A stretch of 64,000 nucleotides of DNA from Terrabacter sp. MAHUQ-38 (GCF_014518425.1 NZ_JACVCU010000001.1:1426001-1490000); one strand, 5' to 3'. Shown: positions 1 to 11,401, numbered from the stretch's first letter. The notes: a model not told the origin generated them from the letters alone. Translations and numbers: made by a program.

Positions 1-94
1 TCCGGCACCGACGTCAGTGGTAGACCGGCCTCCGACGGCCGCAACGGTGACAGGTGCGCGAAGCGGGCAGCGTCCGGGGCACGGGTCTCGAACC

Positions 95-3230
<3,136 letters not shown>

Positions 3231-3256
3231 GCCCGCCGGCCAACGCGCCTCGACGC

Positions 3257-3296
3257 GAGCCCGGACGAGCCCGGACGAGCCTGGACGAGCCCGGAC
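3257..3296 (+). repeat. Four tandem 10-bp units after lysS
   Basis: The unit GAGCCCGGAC is repeated four times without gaps; the third copy has one C-to-T change. It lies in the lysS 3' region just before the terminator hairpin and codes for nothing I can support. Confidence 0.85.
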
Positions 3297-3303
3297 ATGG
3301 AAG

Positions 3304-3350
3304 CGGGCGAGGGGCGAGATGCAGGGGGGTTGCATCTCGTCCCTCGCCCG
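3304..3350. terminator. 20-bp hairpin: lysS terminator, also 3' hairpin of the antisense RNA
   Basis: Bases 3304-3323 pair with 3331-3350 over 20 bp with a single G-U pair, around a 7-base loop that is GGGGGGT on the plus strand. The stem is long and GC-rich. The lack of a clear U-tract is usual for high-GC actinobacteria. It should stop lysS transcripts. Read on the minus strand, the same stem carries a loop of A followed by six C. Confidence 0.8.
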
Positions 3351-3450
3351 GTGCGTCGTCCACATTGGGGGGCGGGACTTCGCCGAACGCCAAGGGTCTC
3401 AGGGGGGAGGAGACGGCGGGGAGGGTAGGTTCGCACGCCCTGGCGTTGGA
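3304..3450 (-). ncRNA. Probable 6C-type small RNA
   Basis: Read on the minus strand, this stretch has two stem-loops, each with exactly six consecutive C in the loop. That is the defining feature of the 6C RNA family of actinomycetes. The first is GTCTC / CTCCCCCCT / GAGAC at about 3396-3414. It is enclosed by an outer stem of AACGCCAGGG with CCTTGGCGTT (one bulged base). The second is the 20-bp terminator-like hairpin at 3304-3350. No open reading frame is credible here. The RNA would run convergent to lysS. Ends are approximate and I cannot place its promoter, although a TTG-containing stretch lies near 3500. Known family members are probably regulatory; I infer no target. Confidence 0.7.
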
Positions 3451-3695
3451 CCAATCATCCCTCTCGCTCGGGGCCCAGTCGATGGTTCGAGCAATCCTTG
3501 AACAACTCTTTACCTAGACGGAAACGCGCCACTGCAGCCCATCCTGCGGATGCACCCGGGGAGAACCTGACAATGGGCGACACGAGCGCTTGACGACGGC
3601 GAAGTCTGCGGCGATCGGGCCGGAAATCAGGATCACGCAATCCGGACAGGGCGTCCGCCCCTCGGGCACGGCCTCTGCTCCCGGCTGCTGTGCAA
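3451..3695. other. Non-coding stretch between the 6C-like RNA and the helicase 3' end
   Basis: I see no gene here. It presumably contains the minus-strand promoter of the 6C-like RNA. Reading frames that cross it have no protein-like composition. Confidence 0.5.
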
Positions 3696-6026
3696 TCAGG
3701 ACAGGACGGTCATCCGGTGCGCGGCCCGTGTCAGAGCGACGTAGAGCACGCGGATGCCGCCGGGCGACTCGCGGGTGATCTCGTCAGGGTCGACGACGAC
3801 AGTGGCGTCGTACTCGAGGCCCTTCGTCGACATCGGGTCGACGACCTGGACCCGGCCGTCGCCGAGCTCGGCGACCGGCGCGAGCGCTGCCGCGTGGGCG
3901 GCCGGCGCGACGACCGCGATGGCGCCCTCGACCTGCGCGAGCAGCTCGACGACGGCGGCACGGACCGACGAGAACGGATCGGTGCCCAGCGCCGCCTCGA
4001 CGGGCTCGACGCCGGTCTCGCGGACCGCCTGCGGGATGTCCGCGTCGGGCACCTCGCGGCGCACGACCTCGGCGGCGTAGTCGAAGATCTCGCGCGCATT
4101 GCGGTAGTTGGTGTCCATGTGGAACTGCTGCCGCGCCTGCGAGCCGAAGGCCTCCTCCCGCGCGTCGGCGGCCTCGGCGGCGTCGGGCCACGACGCCTGC
4201 GCGGCGTCGCCCACGACGGTCCACGACGCGTGCCGGCCCCTGCGGCCGATCATCCGCCACTGCATGGGGGAGAGGTCCTGCGCCTCGTCGACGAGCACGT
4301 GGGCGTACTCGTCGGGCTTGCCGACACGGCCGGCGAGGAGGCGCTCACGAGGCTCGGTCAGCACGAGGGGCGCGCCCGCCTCGCGGGCGGCGCTGACGAC
4401 GGGCTGCACCTCGGTGACGCCGTACTGGCTGAGGTCGTCGAGCTCCTCGATCTCGTAGAAGCCGCGCTCCTCCTTCGGGGCGTCCTGCACGGGTCCGACG
4501 CGCGCAGCGACGTCGTCGACGAGGGCGACGTCGGCGACCGACCAGGCACCGGTCTCGAGAGCGAGGCGGAACGACGCGGCGAGAGCCTCGACCTCGTCGT
4601 CGCGCAGCGTGCCGCGGGCGTGCCGGCGCACGAGGGCGGGGTCGCCGAGCCAGAGCAGCACCTCGCGCGGGTCGACCTGCGGCCACCAGGCCTGCATGAA
4701 CGACTCGACGTCGAGGTGGTCCTCCCACCGGTCGAGGAACTCGGCCTTGGCCTCACGCTCGCCCGTGATGCCGAGCGAGGCCCAGGCAGCCTCGCCGAGG
4801 GCGGCCTGCGCGGCGGCCGTCGCCGTGTTGCGCTGGTGCTGGCGCAGGACCTGCGAGCGCACCCGGTCGAGGTCGCGGGCCTCGAGACGCACGGGTCGGC
4901 CGGCGACCATGGCGCGGAACTCGGTGGGTCCGTCCGGGACGCGACCGCGGGACGCTGCACCCAGCAGCGTGCGGATGCGGGTGGAACCCTTGATCCGGGC
5001 GACAGCCGGAGGGTCGAGGCGCTCGGTGTGCACGACGTCGAGGACGTCGCCGAGGGCGCGGAGGATGACGCTCTCCTCGCCGAGCGAGGGAAGCACGCGC
5101 TCGATGTATGCCGTGTAGGCCCCCGAGGGGCCGACGACGAGGATGCCGCCCGACTCGAACCGGCGCCGGTCGGAGTAGAGCAGGTAGGCCGCCCGGTGGA
5201 GTGCGACGACGGTCTTGCCGGTGCCGGGGCCACCGGTGATCTCGGTGACACCCCGCGCGCTGGCGCGGATCGCCTCGTCCTGGTGGGCCTGGATCGTGGC
5301 GACGATGTCGCGCATGCGCTCGCCGCGGCTACGGGTCAGTGCGGCCATGAGTGCGCCGTCACCGACGACGACGAGGTCGTCGGGTGCCTCGGGGACCATG
5401 AGGTCGTCCTCGACCCCGATGACGGTCGTGCCGCGGCTGCGCAGCACGCGACGGCGAAGCACGCCCATCGGCTGCGTCGGGGTCGCCCGGTAGAAGGGCG
5501 AGGCGGCCGGGGCGCGCCAGTCGATGACGAGCGGCTCGTAGTCGTCGTCGCGGACGCCGAGGCGTCCGATGTAGCGGACCTCGCGGTCCTCGCTCGTGGC
5601 CTCCGACGCGGGCCGGTAGCCGTTGCCGGAGACGTCGCCGGTGGCGGCGGCTGCAGCCGCTCGCAGCATCGCGTGGTCGATGTCGAGTCGACCGAAGACG
5701 AGACCCTCGTACTGCGTGTCGAGCGCGGTGCGCCTCTTGGCGGCGTGGAACATCAGGGCGTCGCGCTCGAACAGGCCGGCGCCCTCGGCGTCGCCGACCT
5801 CGACGGACCGGCCGAACTGGCCGCGCGCCAAGCCCTCGGCCTGGACGACGTCCGCCCGCAGGCCGGCCTTCTCGAGCTCCTCGTGGACGCGGTCGACGTG
5901 GGCCTGCTCGACGGCGATCTCGCGGGCGAGCTCGTCGGGGATGCTCTTGGTCGCCACCGACGAGACATCGCGCGATCGGGTCGCGCTGCTCCGCTGGGAC
6001 GATGCGTTCGAAGTGCTCACTGACAT
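3696..6026 (-). CDS. helD: HelD-like superfamily 1 helicase/ATPase
   Basis: This is a UvrD/Rep-type P-loop ATPase of 776 aa. An N-terminal charged coiled-coil-like arm (about residues 30-65) precedes a Walker A, GGPGTGKT (265-272), followed by VVALHRAAYLL. LVDEAQDLSPMQW is the Walker B/motif II and the C-terminus has the SF1 motif VALTRA. The N-terminal arm plus early YIGRL and DWRAP segments fit HelD, which in Gram-positive bacteria binds RNA polymerase and frees stalled enzyme; a DNA repair helicase is the alternative. The start ATG at 6026 is 58 bp from the divergent acetyltransferase. There is no obvious operon partner. Confidence 0.85.
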   Translation of the reverse strand: MSVSTSNASSQRSSATRSRDVSSVATKSIPDELAREIAVEQAHVDRVHEELEKAGLRADVVQAEGLARGQFGRSVEVGDAEGAGLFERDALMFHAAKRRTALDTQYEGLVFGRLDIDHAMLRAAAAAATGDVSGNGYRPASEATSEDREVRYIGRLGVRDDDYEPLVIDWRAPAASPFYRATPTQPMGVLRRRVLRSRGTTVIGVEDDLMVPEAPDDLVVVGDGALMAALTRSRGERMRDIVATIQAHQDEAIRASARGVTEITGGPGTGKTVVALHRAAYLLYSDRRRFESGGILVVGPSGAYTAYIERVLPSLGEESVILRALGDVLDVVHTERLDPPAVARIKGSTRIRTLLGAASRGRVPDGPTEFRAMVAGRPVRLEARDLDRVRSQVLRQHQRNTATAAAQAALGEAAWASLGITGEREAKAEFLDRWEDHLDVESFMQAWWPQVDPREVLLWLGDPALVRRHARGTLRDDEVEALAASFRLALETGAWSVADVALVDDVAARVGPVQDAPKEERGFYEIEELDDLSQYGVTEVQPVVSAAREAGAPLVLTEPRERLLAGRVGKPDEYAHVLVDEAQDLSPMQWRMIGRRGRHASWTVVGDAAQASWPDAAEAADAREEAFGSQARQQFHMDTNYRNAREIFDYAAEVVRREVPDADIPQAVRETGVEPVEAALGTDPFSSVRAAVVELLAQVEGAIAVVAPAAHAAALAPVAELGDGRVQVVDPMSTKGLEYDATVVVDPDEITRESPGGIRVLYVALTRAAHRMTVLS

Positions 6027-6084
6027 CCAAGGACTCGAGGGGTGCCGCAGGCGGCGCGGGAACCATCAAGTCTACTGTCATGTC

Positions 6085-6714
6085 ATGCCAGCCACGCCTT
6101 GTGTCCCGCCGACCGGCGCGCCGCTCGTCGGCCGCGTCGTCCGCCTCGACGTGACGACGCCAGACGACGCGGCCGCGCTCTTCGCCGTCTACTCCGACCC
6201 GCGTTGCTACGAGCAGGGATACGCGATGACACGGCCGCACGAGACCGTCGCTGAGACGGAGGCGCTCGTGGCGGCGGCGGTGGCGGCTCGAGAGGCCGGC
6301 CGGACGGCCTACACGATCAGGCTGGTCGCCGACGGCGACCTCGGCCCGGCCGGCACGGTCGTCGGCACCAGCTCGCTCGGCGACGTCGACACGGTGCGCG
6401 AGCACGTGCACCTCGGGTGGACGATGTACGGCTCGCGCTGGTGGGGCACCGCCGTCAACCCGGAGAGCAAGCTGCTGCTGCTGCAGCACGCCTTCGACAC
6501 GTGCGGGTTCGGCCGCGTCAAGATCCAGACCGACGTCATCAACGCGCGCTCCCGCGCCGCGATCCTCAAGCTCGGCGCGACGTTCGAGGGGATCACGCGG
6601 CGCGACGTGAGACGCGCCGACGGGTCCTGGCGCGACTCCGCCGTGCACTCGATCCTCGTCGACGAGTGGCCCACGGTGCGAGCGGGTCTGAGGGCCCGCC
6701 TCAGCGACCAATAG
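6085..6714 (+). CDS. GNAT acetyltransferase, RimJ/RimL type
   Basis: This 209-aa protein has the RimJ/RimL arrangement. An N-terminal RLDVTTPDDAAALFAVYSDP is followed by a strand-rich core with HLGWTMYGSRWWGTAVNPESK, the acetyl-CoA region, and then NARSRAAILKLGATFEG, the conserved C-terminal helix of protein N-acetyltransferases. The substrate is unknown. I chose the ATG at 6085 because homology begins there; the longer reading frame runs back into the opposite-strand helicase. It ends 10 bp before purD, so the two may be co-transcribed. Confidence 0.85.
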   Translation: MPATPCVPPTGAPLVGRVVRLDVTTPDDAAALFAVYSDPRCYEQGYAMTRPHETVAETEALVAAAVAAREAGRTAYTIRLVADGDLGPAGTVVGTSSLGDVDTVREHVHLGWTMYGSRWWGTAVNPESKLLLLQHAFDTCGFGRVKIQTDVINARSRAAILKLGATFEGITRRDVRRADGSWRDSAVHSILVDEWPTVRAGLRARLSDQ

Positions 6715-6724
6715 GCTGTCGGCC

Positions 6725-8002
6725 GTGAAGGTCCTCGTGCTCGGCTCCGGTGCCCGTGAACACGCAATCGTCAAGGCGGTCGCGGCCGACCCCGAGGTGG
6801 ACGCGGTGATCGCCGCGCCCGGCAACCCCGGCATCGACGCGACCGCGCTGTGCGTCCAGGTCGACATCCTCGACGGCGCCGCGGTGGCGGCGCTCGCTCG
6901 CGAGCACGGGGTCGACCTCGTCGTCGTGGGCCCCGAGGCGCCGCTCGTCGCAGGCGTCGCCGACGTATGCCGTGAGGCCGGGTTCGCCGTCTTCGGTCCC
7001 TCTGCCGAGGCGGCTCGTCTCGAGGGAAGCAAGTCCTTCGCCAAGGAGGTCATGGCCGCGGCCGACGTGCCGACCGCCCTCGCCCACGTGTGTACGACGA
7101 TGGACGAGGTCGAGGCCGCCCTCGACGCGCTCGGCGCCCCGCACGTCGTGAAGGACGACGGCCTGGCCGCCGGCAAGGGCGTCGTCGTCACCGACTCCCG
7201 CGAGACCGCCGTCGAGCACGCCCGCGCCTGCCTCGCCAAGGCCGACGGCCGCCTCGTCGTCGAGGAGTTCCTCGACGGCCCCGAGGTCTCCGTCTTCTGC
7301 ATCAGCGACGGCGAGACCGTCGTCGCCCTCTCGCCGGCCCAGGACTTCAAGCGCGTCGGAGACGACGACGCCGGCCCCAACACCGGCGGCATGGGTGCCT
7401 ACTCGCCACTCGAGTGGGCGCCGGCCGGGCTCGCCGACGACATCGTCGCCCGGGTCGCGCAACCGACGATCGACGAGATGCGCCGCCGCGGCACACCGTT
7501 CGTCGGCGTCCTCTACGTCGGGCTCGCGCTGACGTCGCGCGGCCCCAAGGTCATCGAGTTCAACGCGCGCCTCGGCGATCCCGACGGGCAGGCGTCGATC
7601 GCCCGCCTCGAGACCCCCTTCGCGCAGCTCCTCTTCGCGGCGGCCACCGGCGGTCTGGCCGACTTCGGCCGGTTGCGTTGGTCGAGCGACCACGCCGTCG
7701 TCGTGGTCGTCGCGTCCGAGGGCTACCCGACGTCGCCGCGGACCGGCGACCCGATCATCGGGCTCGACGCCGCCGCCGAGGTGCCCGGCGTCGTCGTGCT
7801 CCACGCCGGCACCGCCCTCGACGGTTCGGGCACGCTCGTGTCAGCCGGGGGTCGCGTCCTCGACGTCGTCGCCGTGGCGCCGTCGCTGGCCAAGGCCCGC
7901 CGCGCCGCATACGACGCGGTGGACGTCATCGAGCTCGCGGGGTCGCACCACCGCACCGACATCGCGTCCAAGGCGGACCGCGGCGAGATCAGTCTCGGCT
8001 GA
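6725..8002 (+). CDS. purD: Phosphoribosylamine-glycine ligase PurD
   Basis: It makes GAR from phosphoribosylamine, glycine and ATP, the second step of de novo purine synthesis. The 425 aa match the family. The N-terminus KVLVLGSGAREHAI is the PurD signature. The ATP-grasp core includes VKDDGLAAGKGV and NTGGMGAYSP, and the C-terminus has EFNARLGDPDGQ. It uses a GTG start (6725) ten bases after the acetyltransferase gene. An ECF sigma gene follows rather than another purine gene. Confidence 0.97.
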   Translation: MKVLVLGSGAREHAIVKAVAADPEVDAVIAAPGNPGIDATALCVQVDILDGAAVAALAREHGVDLVVVGPEAPLVAGVADVCREAGFAVFGPSAEAARLEGSKSFAKEVMAAADVPTALAHVCTTMDEVEAALDALGAPHVVKDDGLAAGKGVVVTDSRETAVEHARACLAKADGRLVVEEFLDGPEVSVFCISDGETVVALSPAQDFKRVGDDDAGPNTGGMGAYSPLEWAPAGLADDIVARVAQPTIDEMRRRGTPFVGVLYVGLALTSRGPKVIEFNARLGDPDGQASIARLETPFAQLLFAAATGGLADFGRLRWSSDHAVVVVVASEGYPTSPRTGDPIIGLDAAAEVPGVVVLHAGTALDGSGTLVSAGGRVLDVVAVAPSLAKARRAAYDAVDVIELAGSHHRTDIASKADRGEISLG

Positions 8003-8071
8003 GGCGAACCCTCCCGGCCGAGCCGGACTCTCCCAGTCATGAGCACCGTGACCGTGGTCCGAGGAGGTCCG

Positions 8072-8674
8072 ATGGCCGAGCCCGGCGGAGTGTCGGTCGA
8101 TCGCGAGCTGTGGGTCCGGCTGGCCGACGCCGACGACGCAGCGCTGACCGAGCTGTACCGGCGGCACTGCGACGCCGTCTACAACTTCGCGTTCCGGCGC
8201 ACGGCGTCCTGGGCCGCCGCGGAGGACGTCGTGCAGGCGACCTTCACCTCCCTCTGGCGACGCGCACGCGTCGGCACGGTGGACGAGCTGCGGGCCGAGT
8301 CGGCCCGGGCCGTGCTGCTGGTGATGGCGGGGCACGAGTGCGCCAACGTCGCGCGCTCGGCTCGGCGGCAGCGGCTGCTGCACGGGCGCCTCGAGGCTGA
8401 CGCAGGGGGCGCGGTCTCGGCCGACCACGCTGCCTCCACCGCGGCGCGCGTCGACGACGAGCAACGCATGAGCGAGGTGCGCCGCGCCCTGAGCCTCATC
8501 CCGGTGGTGCAGCGGGAGGCGGTAGAACTGGTGGTCTGGTCGCACTGCTCCATGGCCGAGGCGGCCGGCGCGCTCGGCGTCCCGGTCGGGACCGTGAAGT
8601 CCCGGCTCCACCGGGCTCGTCAGAGCCTCACGAACCTGATCGAGATCGAGGCCCTCAAGGAGGCCCTGTCATGA
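8072..8674 (+). CDS. ECF-type RNA polymerase sigma factor
   Basis: This is a small sigma-70 family factor of about 200 aa. Region 2 is seen as LTELYRRHCDAVYNFAFRRT with AAEDVVQATFTSLWRR. Region 4 is seen as LSLIPVVQREAVELVVWSHCSMAEAAGALGVPVGTVKSRLHRARQ. I choose the ATG at 8072 because AGGAGG at 8062-8067 precedes it; an upstream ATG at 8039 in the same frame would add 11 residues. ECF factors usually sit beside an anti-sigma gene, but here the reading frame beginning at the ATGA overlap (8671) runs directly into purC. It lacks the extra C-terminal domain of some ECF groups. Confidence 0.9.
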   Translation: MAEPGGVSVDRELWVRLADADDAALTELYRRHCDAVYNFAFRRTASWAAAEDVVQATFTSLWRRARVGTVDELRAESARAVLLVMAGHECANVARSARRQRLLHGRLEADAGGAVSADHAASTAARVDDEQRMSEVRRALSLIPVVQREAVELVVWSHCSMAEAAGALGVPVGTVKSRLHRARQSLTNLIEIEALKEALS

Positions 8675-8736
8675 ACCTGCCCCTTCCCCCCGAACGCCCT
8701 CTGCCCGATCGTCTGAGCAGATGGCAGGCTGTGCGC
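8671..8736 (+). other. 22-codon remnant frame coupled to the sigma gene and fused to purC
   Basis: An ATG overlapping the sigma stop (ATGA) opens a frame of 22 Pro/Leu/Arg-rich codons beginning MNLPLPPERPLPDRL and continues without a stop into purC. Proteins encoded just after ECF factors often start in this style. I therefore infer that this is the start of a lost second gene, possibly the anti-sigma. Alternatively it is a real N-terminal extension of PurC. Confidence 0.45.
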
Positions 8737-9636
8737 GTGACCGACCTACCGCTTGACCTCCCCGGCTACGAGCACGTCTACTCCGGCAAGGTGCGCGACC
8801 TCTACGCGCCGCTGGGCGAGGGCGGGCAGGTGGTCGCCGACCAGCTGCTGCTCGTCGCGTCCAACCGGCTCTCGGCGTACGACTGGATGATGTCGCCCGA
8901 GATCCCCGACAAGGGCGCCGTGCTGACCCGACTCTCGCTGTGGTGGTTCGACCAGCTCGCGGACCTCGTGCCCAACCACGTCATCTCGACGGACGTGCCT
9001 GACGCCGTTGCCGGTCGCGCCGTCCTCGTGCGCAAGCTCGACATGCTCAAGGTCGAGGCCATCGCCCGCGCCTACCTCACCGGTGGCGGGCTGGAGGAGT
9101 ACCGCGAGAAGGGCTCCGTCTCGGGCGTCGCGTTGCCCGAGGGTCTCGTCGACGGCTCGAAGCTGCCCGAGCCGGTCTTCACGCCCACGACCAAGGCGCC
9201 CGTGGGGGAGCATGACCTCCCGATGGGCCCGGAGGAGGTCGAGGCGGAGCTGGGCGCCGACGTGGCCGCGGAGGTGTCGCGACTGACCAGGGCGATCCTG
9301 GCGCGCGGCAACGAGATCGCTGTCGAGCGCGGCATCCTCATCGCCGACACCAAGGTGGAGTTCGGGGTTGCGCACGACGGCACCGGCGGTCTCGTCCTCG
9401 CCGACGAGGTGCTGACCCCGGACTCGTCGCGCTTCTGGCCGGCCGAGCTTTGGGAGCCCGGGCACCCCCAGCCGTCGTACGACAAGCAGTTCGTGCGCGA
9501 CTGGCTCACCTCGCCCGAGTCGGGCTGGGATCGCAAGGCGGGCGGCCCCCCGCCGGAGCTGCCGGCGCACGTCGTCGAGCAGACTCGGGCGAAGTACGTC
9601 GAGGCGTACGAGCGTCTCACCGGCGAGTCGTTCTGA
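8737..9636 (+). CDS. purC: SAICAR synthetase PurC
   Basis: It ligates aspartate to CAIR with ATP, giving SAICAR. HVYSGKVRDLYAP near the N-terminus is the nucleotide-binding start. It is followed by NRLSAYDWMMSPEIPDKGAVLTRLS, KVEAIARAYLTGGG and the signature LIADTKVEFG. DEVLTPDSSRFW and KQFVRDWL lie at the C-terminal side. I choose the GTG at 8737, which gives 299 aa, the usual actinobacterial length. Starting at 8671 would add 22 residues that do not look like PurC. The RBS is weak (AGATGG region), so translation may partly be coupled to the sigma gene. Confidence 0.95.
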   Translation: MTDLPLDLPGYEHVYSGKVRDLYAPLGEGGQVVADQLLLVASNRLSAYDWMMSPEIPDKGAVLTRLSLWWFDQLADLVPNHVISTDVPDAVAGRAVLVRKLDMLKVEAIARAYLTGGGLEEYREKGSVSGVALPEGLVDGSKLPEPVFTPTTKAPVGEHDLPMGPEEVEAELGADVAAEVSRLTRAILARGNEIAVERGILIADTKVEFGVAHDGTGGLVLADEVLTPDSSRFWPAELWEPGHPQPSYDKQFVRDWLTSPESGWDRKAGGPPPELPAHVVEQTRAKYVEAYERLTGESF

Positions 9637-9642
9637 CCGTCA

Positions 9643-10057
9643 CCCGACGAGCTCGACGTGCACGTCGTGGCGCCGGTAGAGCTCGACACGTAGGAGTGGC
9701 CGGTCGGTGTCGTGACGGGAACGGTGTGAGGCCGCGAGCCTGCCACGCCGGCACCGCTCGTCACCGCACCACTCGCGCCTGGCCAGGTGCGACGACCGTT
9801 GACGTCCAGCCCGGCTACTCCTTGACGAGGTTGCGGCGCACGCAGAGTCCCTGGCCGTTGGCCGCGCTGCTCGCGCCGAGGGTTCCCGTGTCCGCGGCAG
9901 CACGCGCGGCCTTCGCGCGTTCGAGCGCGTCGATGCTCGAGATGAGGTCAGCGGGCGGGCCGTCGGCGTCGACTGCCTCCGCCTCACGATGCGCCACGCT
10001 GCTGGACATGTGTTCGACTCCAGCGTTTCCCTGCGACAGTCGCCCGCCTTCATCCAC
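9643..10057 (-). pseudogene. Degenerate DUF222/HNH endonuclease gene
   Basis: On the minus strand, an N-terminal stretch containing PPADLISSIDALERAKAARAA resembles the start of DUF222 proteins. It jumps directly to SAANGQGLCVRRNLVKE, the HNH core end, where the usual second Cys is Arg. A TAG stop follows, then PGWTSTVV. After a frame change comes HTVPVTTPTGHSY, the typical C-terminal end of this family. So the gene has lost most of its middle and has at least one stop and one frameshift. DUF222/HNH genes are abundant in Micrococcales and often decay. No functional reading frame is seen in this interval. Confidence 0.75.
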
Positions 10058-10130
10058 AGCGAGTTCGCTTGACCTTCAACGCATTCCGCGCTCACGTCCC
10101 ATTGTCGGCACTGCGTGCGAAGATGACGGC

Positions 10131-10703
10131 ATGTCTGCTCTTCCCGTGGCCGTCGCGCGAGGCTCCGTCAACGGCCAGGCACAGCCGAGCATCCCGGCTG
10201 GTGAGCACCTCACCCTCCGCCCCTTCCGCTACGCCGACGCCGAGGTGCTCGTGCGGGCGTACGCCGACCCGGCGATCCAACGCTGGCACCGTCGGTCCAT
10301 GACCCACGACGAGGCCCTCGAGTGGGTACGCGGTCGCGCGCACGCGCGCTGGGCCGAGGAGACGGGCGCCGAGTGGGCGGTGGTCGACCGCGCTGACCGC
10401 ATCGTCGGGCGCGTCGGCCTGCCCGTCCTCCACCTGCGCGAGGGTCTGTCCGAGGTCGGCTACTGGGTCCTGCCCGAGGGGCGCGGCAGGGGTGTCGCCG
10501 GGCGTGCGCTCACCGCGATGACGGACTGGCTCTTCGCCCTCGGCGTGCACCGGGTCGAGCTCATGCACTCGGTGCACAACGAGCCGTCGTGCCGCGTCGC
10601 CGAGAAGAACGGCTTCGAGCTCGAGGGCACGCGGCGCTCGGCGCTGTTGCACCCGGACGGCTGGCACGACATGCACCTGCACGCGCGCCTCGCGCCCGAC
10701 TGA
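10131..10703 (+). CDS. GNAT acetyltransferase, RimJ/RimL type
   Basis: This 190-aa protein starts at the ATG at 10131, where homology begins. LTLRPFRYADAEVLVRAYADPAIQRW opens the fold. EVGYWVLPEGRGRGVAGRALTAMTDW holds the acetyl-CoA loop (RGRGVAG). HNEPSCRVAEKNGFELEGTRR is the conserved C-terminal helix of ribosomal-protein-type acetyltransferases. The substrate is unknown. It lies between the HNH relic and a tubby-like gene 41 bp downstream, on the same strand. Confidence 0.85.
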   Translation: MSALPVAVARGSVNGQAQPSIPAGEHLTLRPFRYADAEVLVRAYADPAIQRWHRRSMTHDEALEWVRGRAHARWAEETGAEWAVVDRADRIVGRVGLPVLHLREGLSEVGYWVLPEGRGRGVAGRALTAMTDWLFALGVHRVELMHSVHNEPSCRVAEKNGFELEGTRRSALLHPDGWHDMHLHARLAPD

Positions 10704-10744
10704 CCGCGAGGAGTCCTCAGGCGCTGCTGTGGCACGCTGGGCGC

Positions 10745-11371
10745 ATGACCGAACCCGTCGCCGACAAGGCCCCCGCCGCCGCCGAACGCTACGTGCTGCG
10801 GCAGAAGCTCACGCTCATGGTCAACCGCTACGAGATCATCCGCGCCGACGAGCACGGCAACGAGCTCGGTCTGCTCTGCTTCGCCGAGCAGAAGCGGATG
10901 GCGTTCAAGGAGCAGGTCACCTTCTACACGGACTCCGCCAAGACCCACCCGCTCTTCGGCTTCAAGGCCCGCAAGCGCATCGACCTCGGCTCCGGCTACG
11001 ACGTGACCGACGGCAACGGCCAGCCGATCGGCTACTTCAAGAAGCAGTTCGGCGCCTCGCTCCTCAACTCGACGTGGACGCTCGCGCTGCCCGACGGGCG
11101 CGAGTTCATCGGGCGAGAGCGCAACAAGAAGGTCGCCATCGCGCGGCGTCTCTGGGAGGTGCTCCCCGTCGTCAACGACCTGCCGGGGCCGTTCCTCTTC
11201 CACTTCGACTTCACGGCCCCCGACGGGTCGGTCGCCCTCAGCTCCGACAAGAAGGTCGGGCTCAAGGACGTCTACCACGTGACGCTCCCGGCACTCGCCG
11301 ACGGCAAGCCCATCGACTGGCGGGTCGGCATGGCGATGGCGGTCGCGCTCGACGCCCTCCAGTCCCGCTGA
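10745..11371 (+). CDS. LURP-one-related / tubby-like C-terminal fold protein
   Basis: This 208-aa cytosolic protein has no signal peptide. YVLRQKLTLMVNRYEIIR, KRMAFKEQVTFYTD, LFGFKARKRIDLGSGYDVTD and IGYFKKQFGASLLNSTWTL match the LURP-one-related/phospholipid-scramblase-like beta-barrel pattern. Such proteins in bacteria have no established function; membrane lipid contact is only suggested by the fold. It precedes purS by 94 bp, and a promoter-like element between them suggests separate transcription. Confidence 0.65.
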   Translation: MTEPVADKAPAAAERYVLRQKLTLMVNRYEIIRADEHGNELGLLCFAEQKRMAFKEQVTFYTDSAKTHPLFGFKARKRIDLGSGYDVTDGNGQPIGYFKKQFGASLLNSTWTLALPDGREFIGRERNKKVAIARRLWEVLPVVNDLPGPFLFHFDFTAPDGSVALSSDKKVGLKDVYHVTLPALADGKPIDWRVGMAMAVALDALQSR

Positions 11372-11401
11372 GACGGTGTCCGGGGGGCCCGCGGCGCCCG
11401 A

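Noticed and set aside
3481-3510. TGGTTCGAGCAATCC looks like a tRNA T-arm
   Set aside because: The arms do not pair properly and no acceptor, D or anticodon arm can be folded around it.
3690-6023. A 777-codon plus-strand open frame opposite the HelD-like gene
   Set aside because: It is the mirror of a real coding region in GC-rich DNA. The minus-strand product has clear helicase motifs, while this frame is Arg/Asp/Gly-rich with no family features.
5359-7392. A 677-codon minus-strand frame spanning the acetyltransferase and purD
   Set aside because: It overlaps three genes with recognised products in other frames, and its composition (Ser/Arg/Ala-rich) is that of a shadow frame.
9640-10095. 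A 151-codon minus-strand frame as an intact small gene
   Set aside because: The recognisable DUF222/HNH fragments are in other frames of the same strand, so the interval is better read as a pseudogene.
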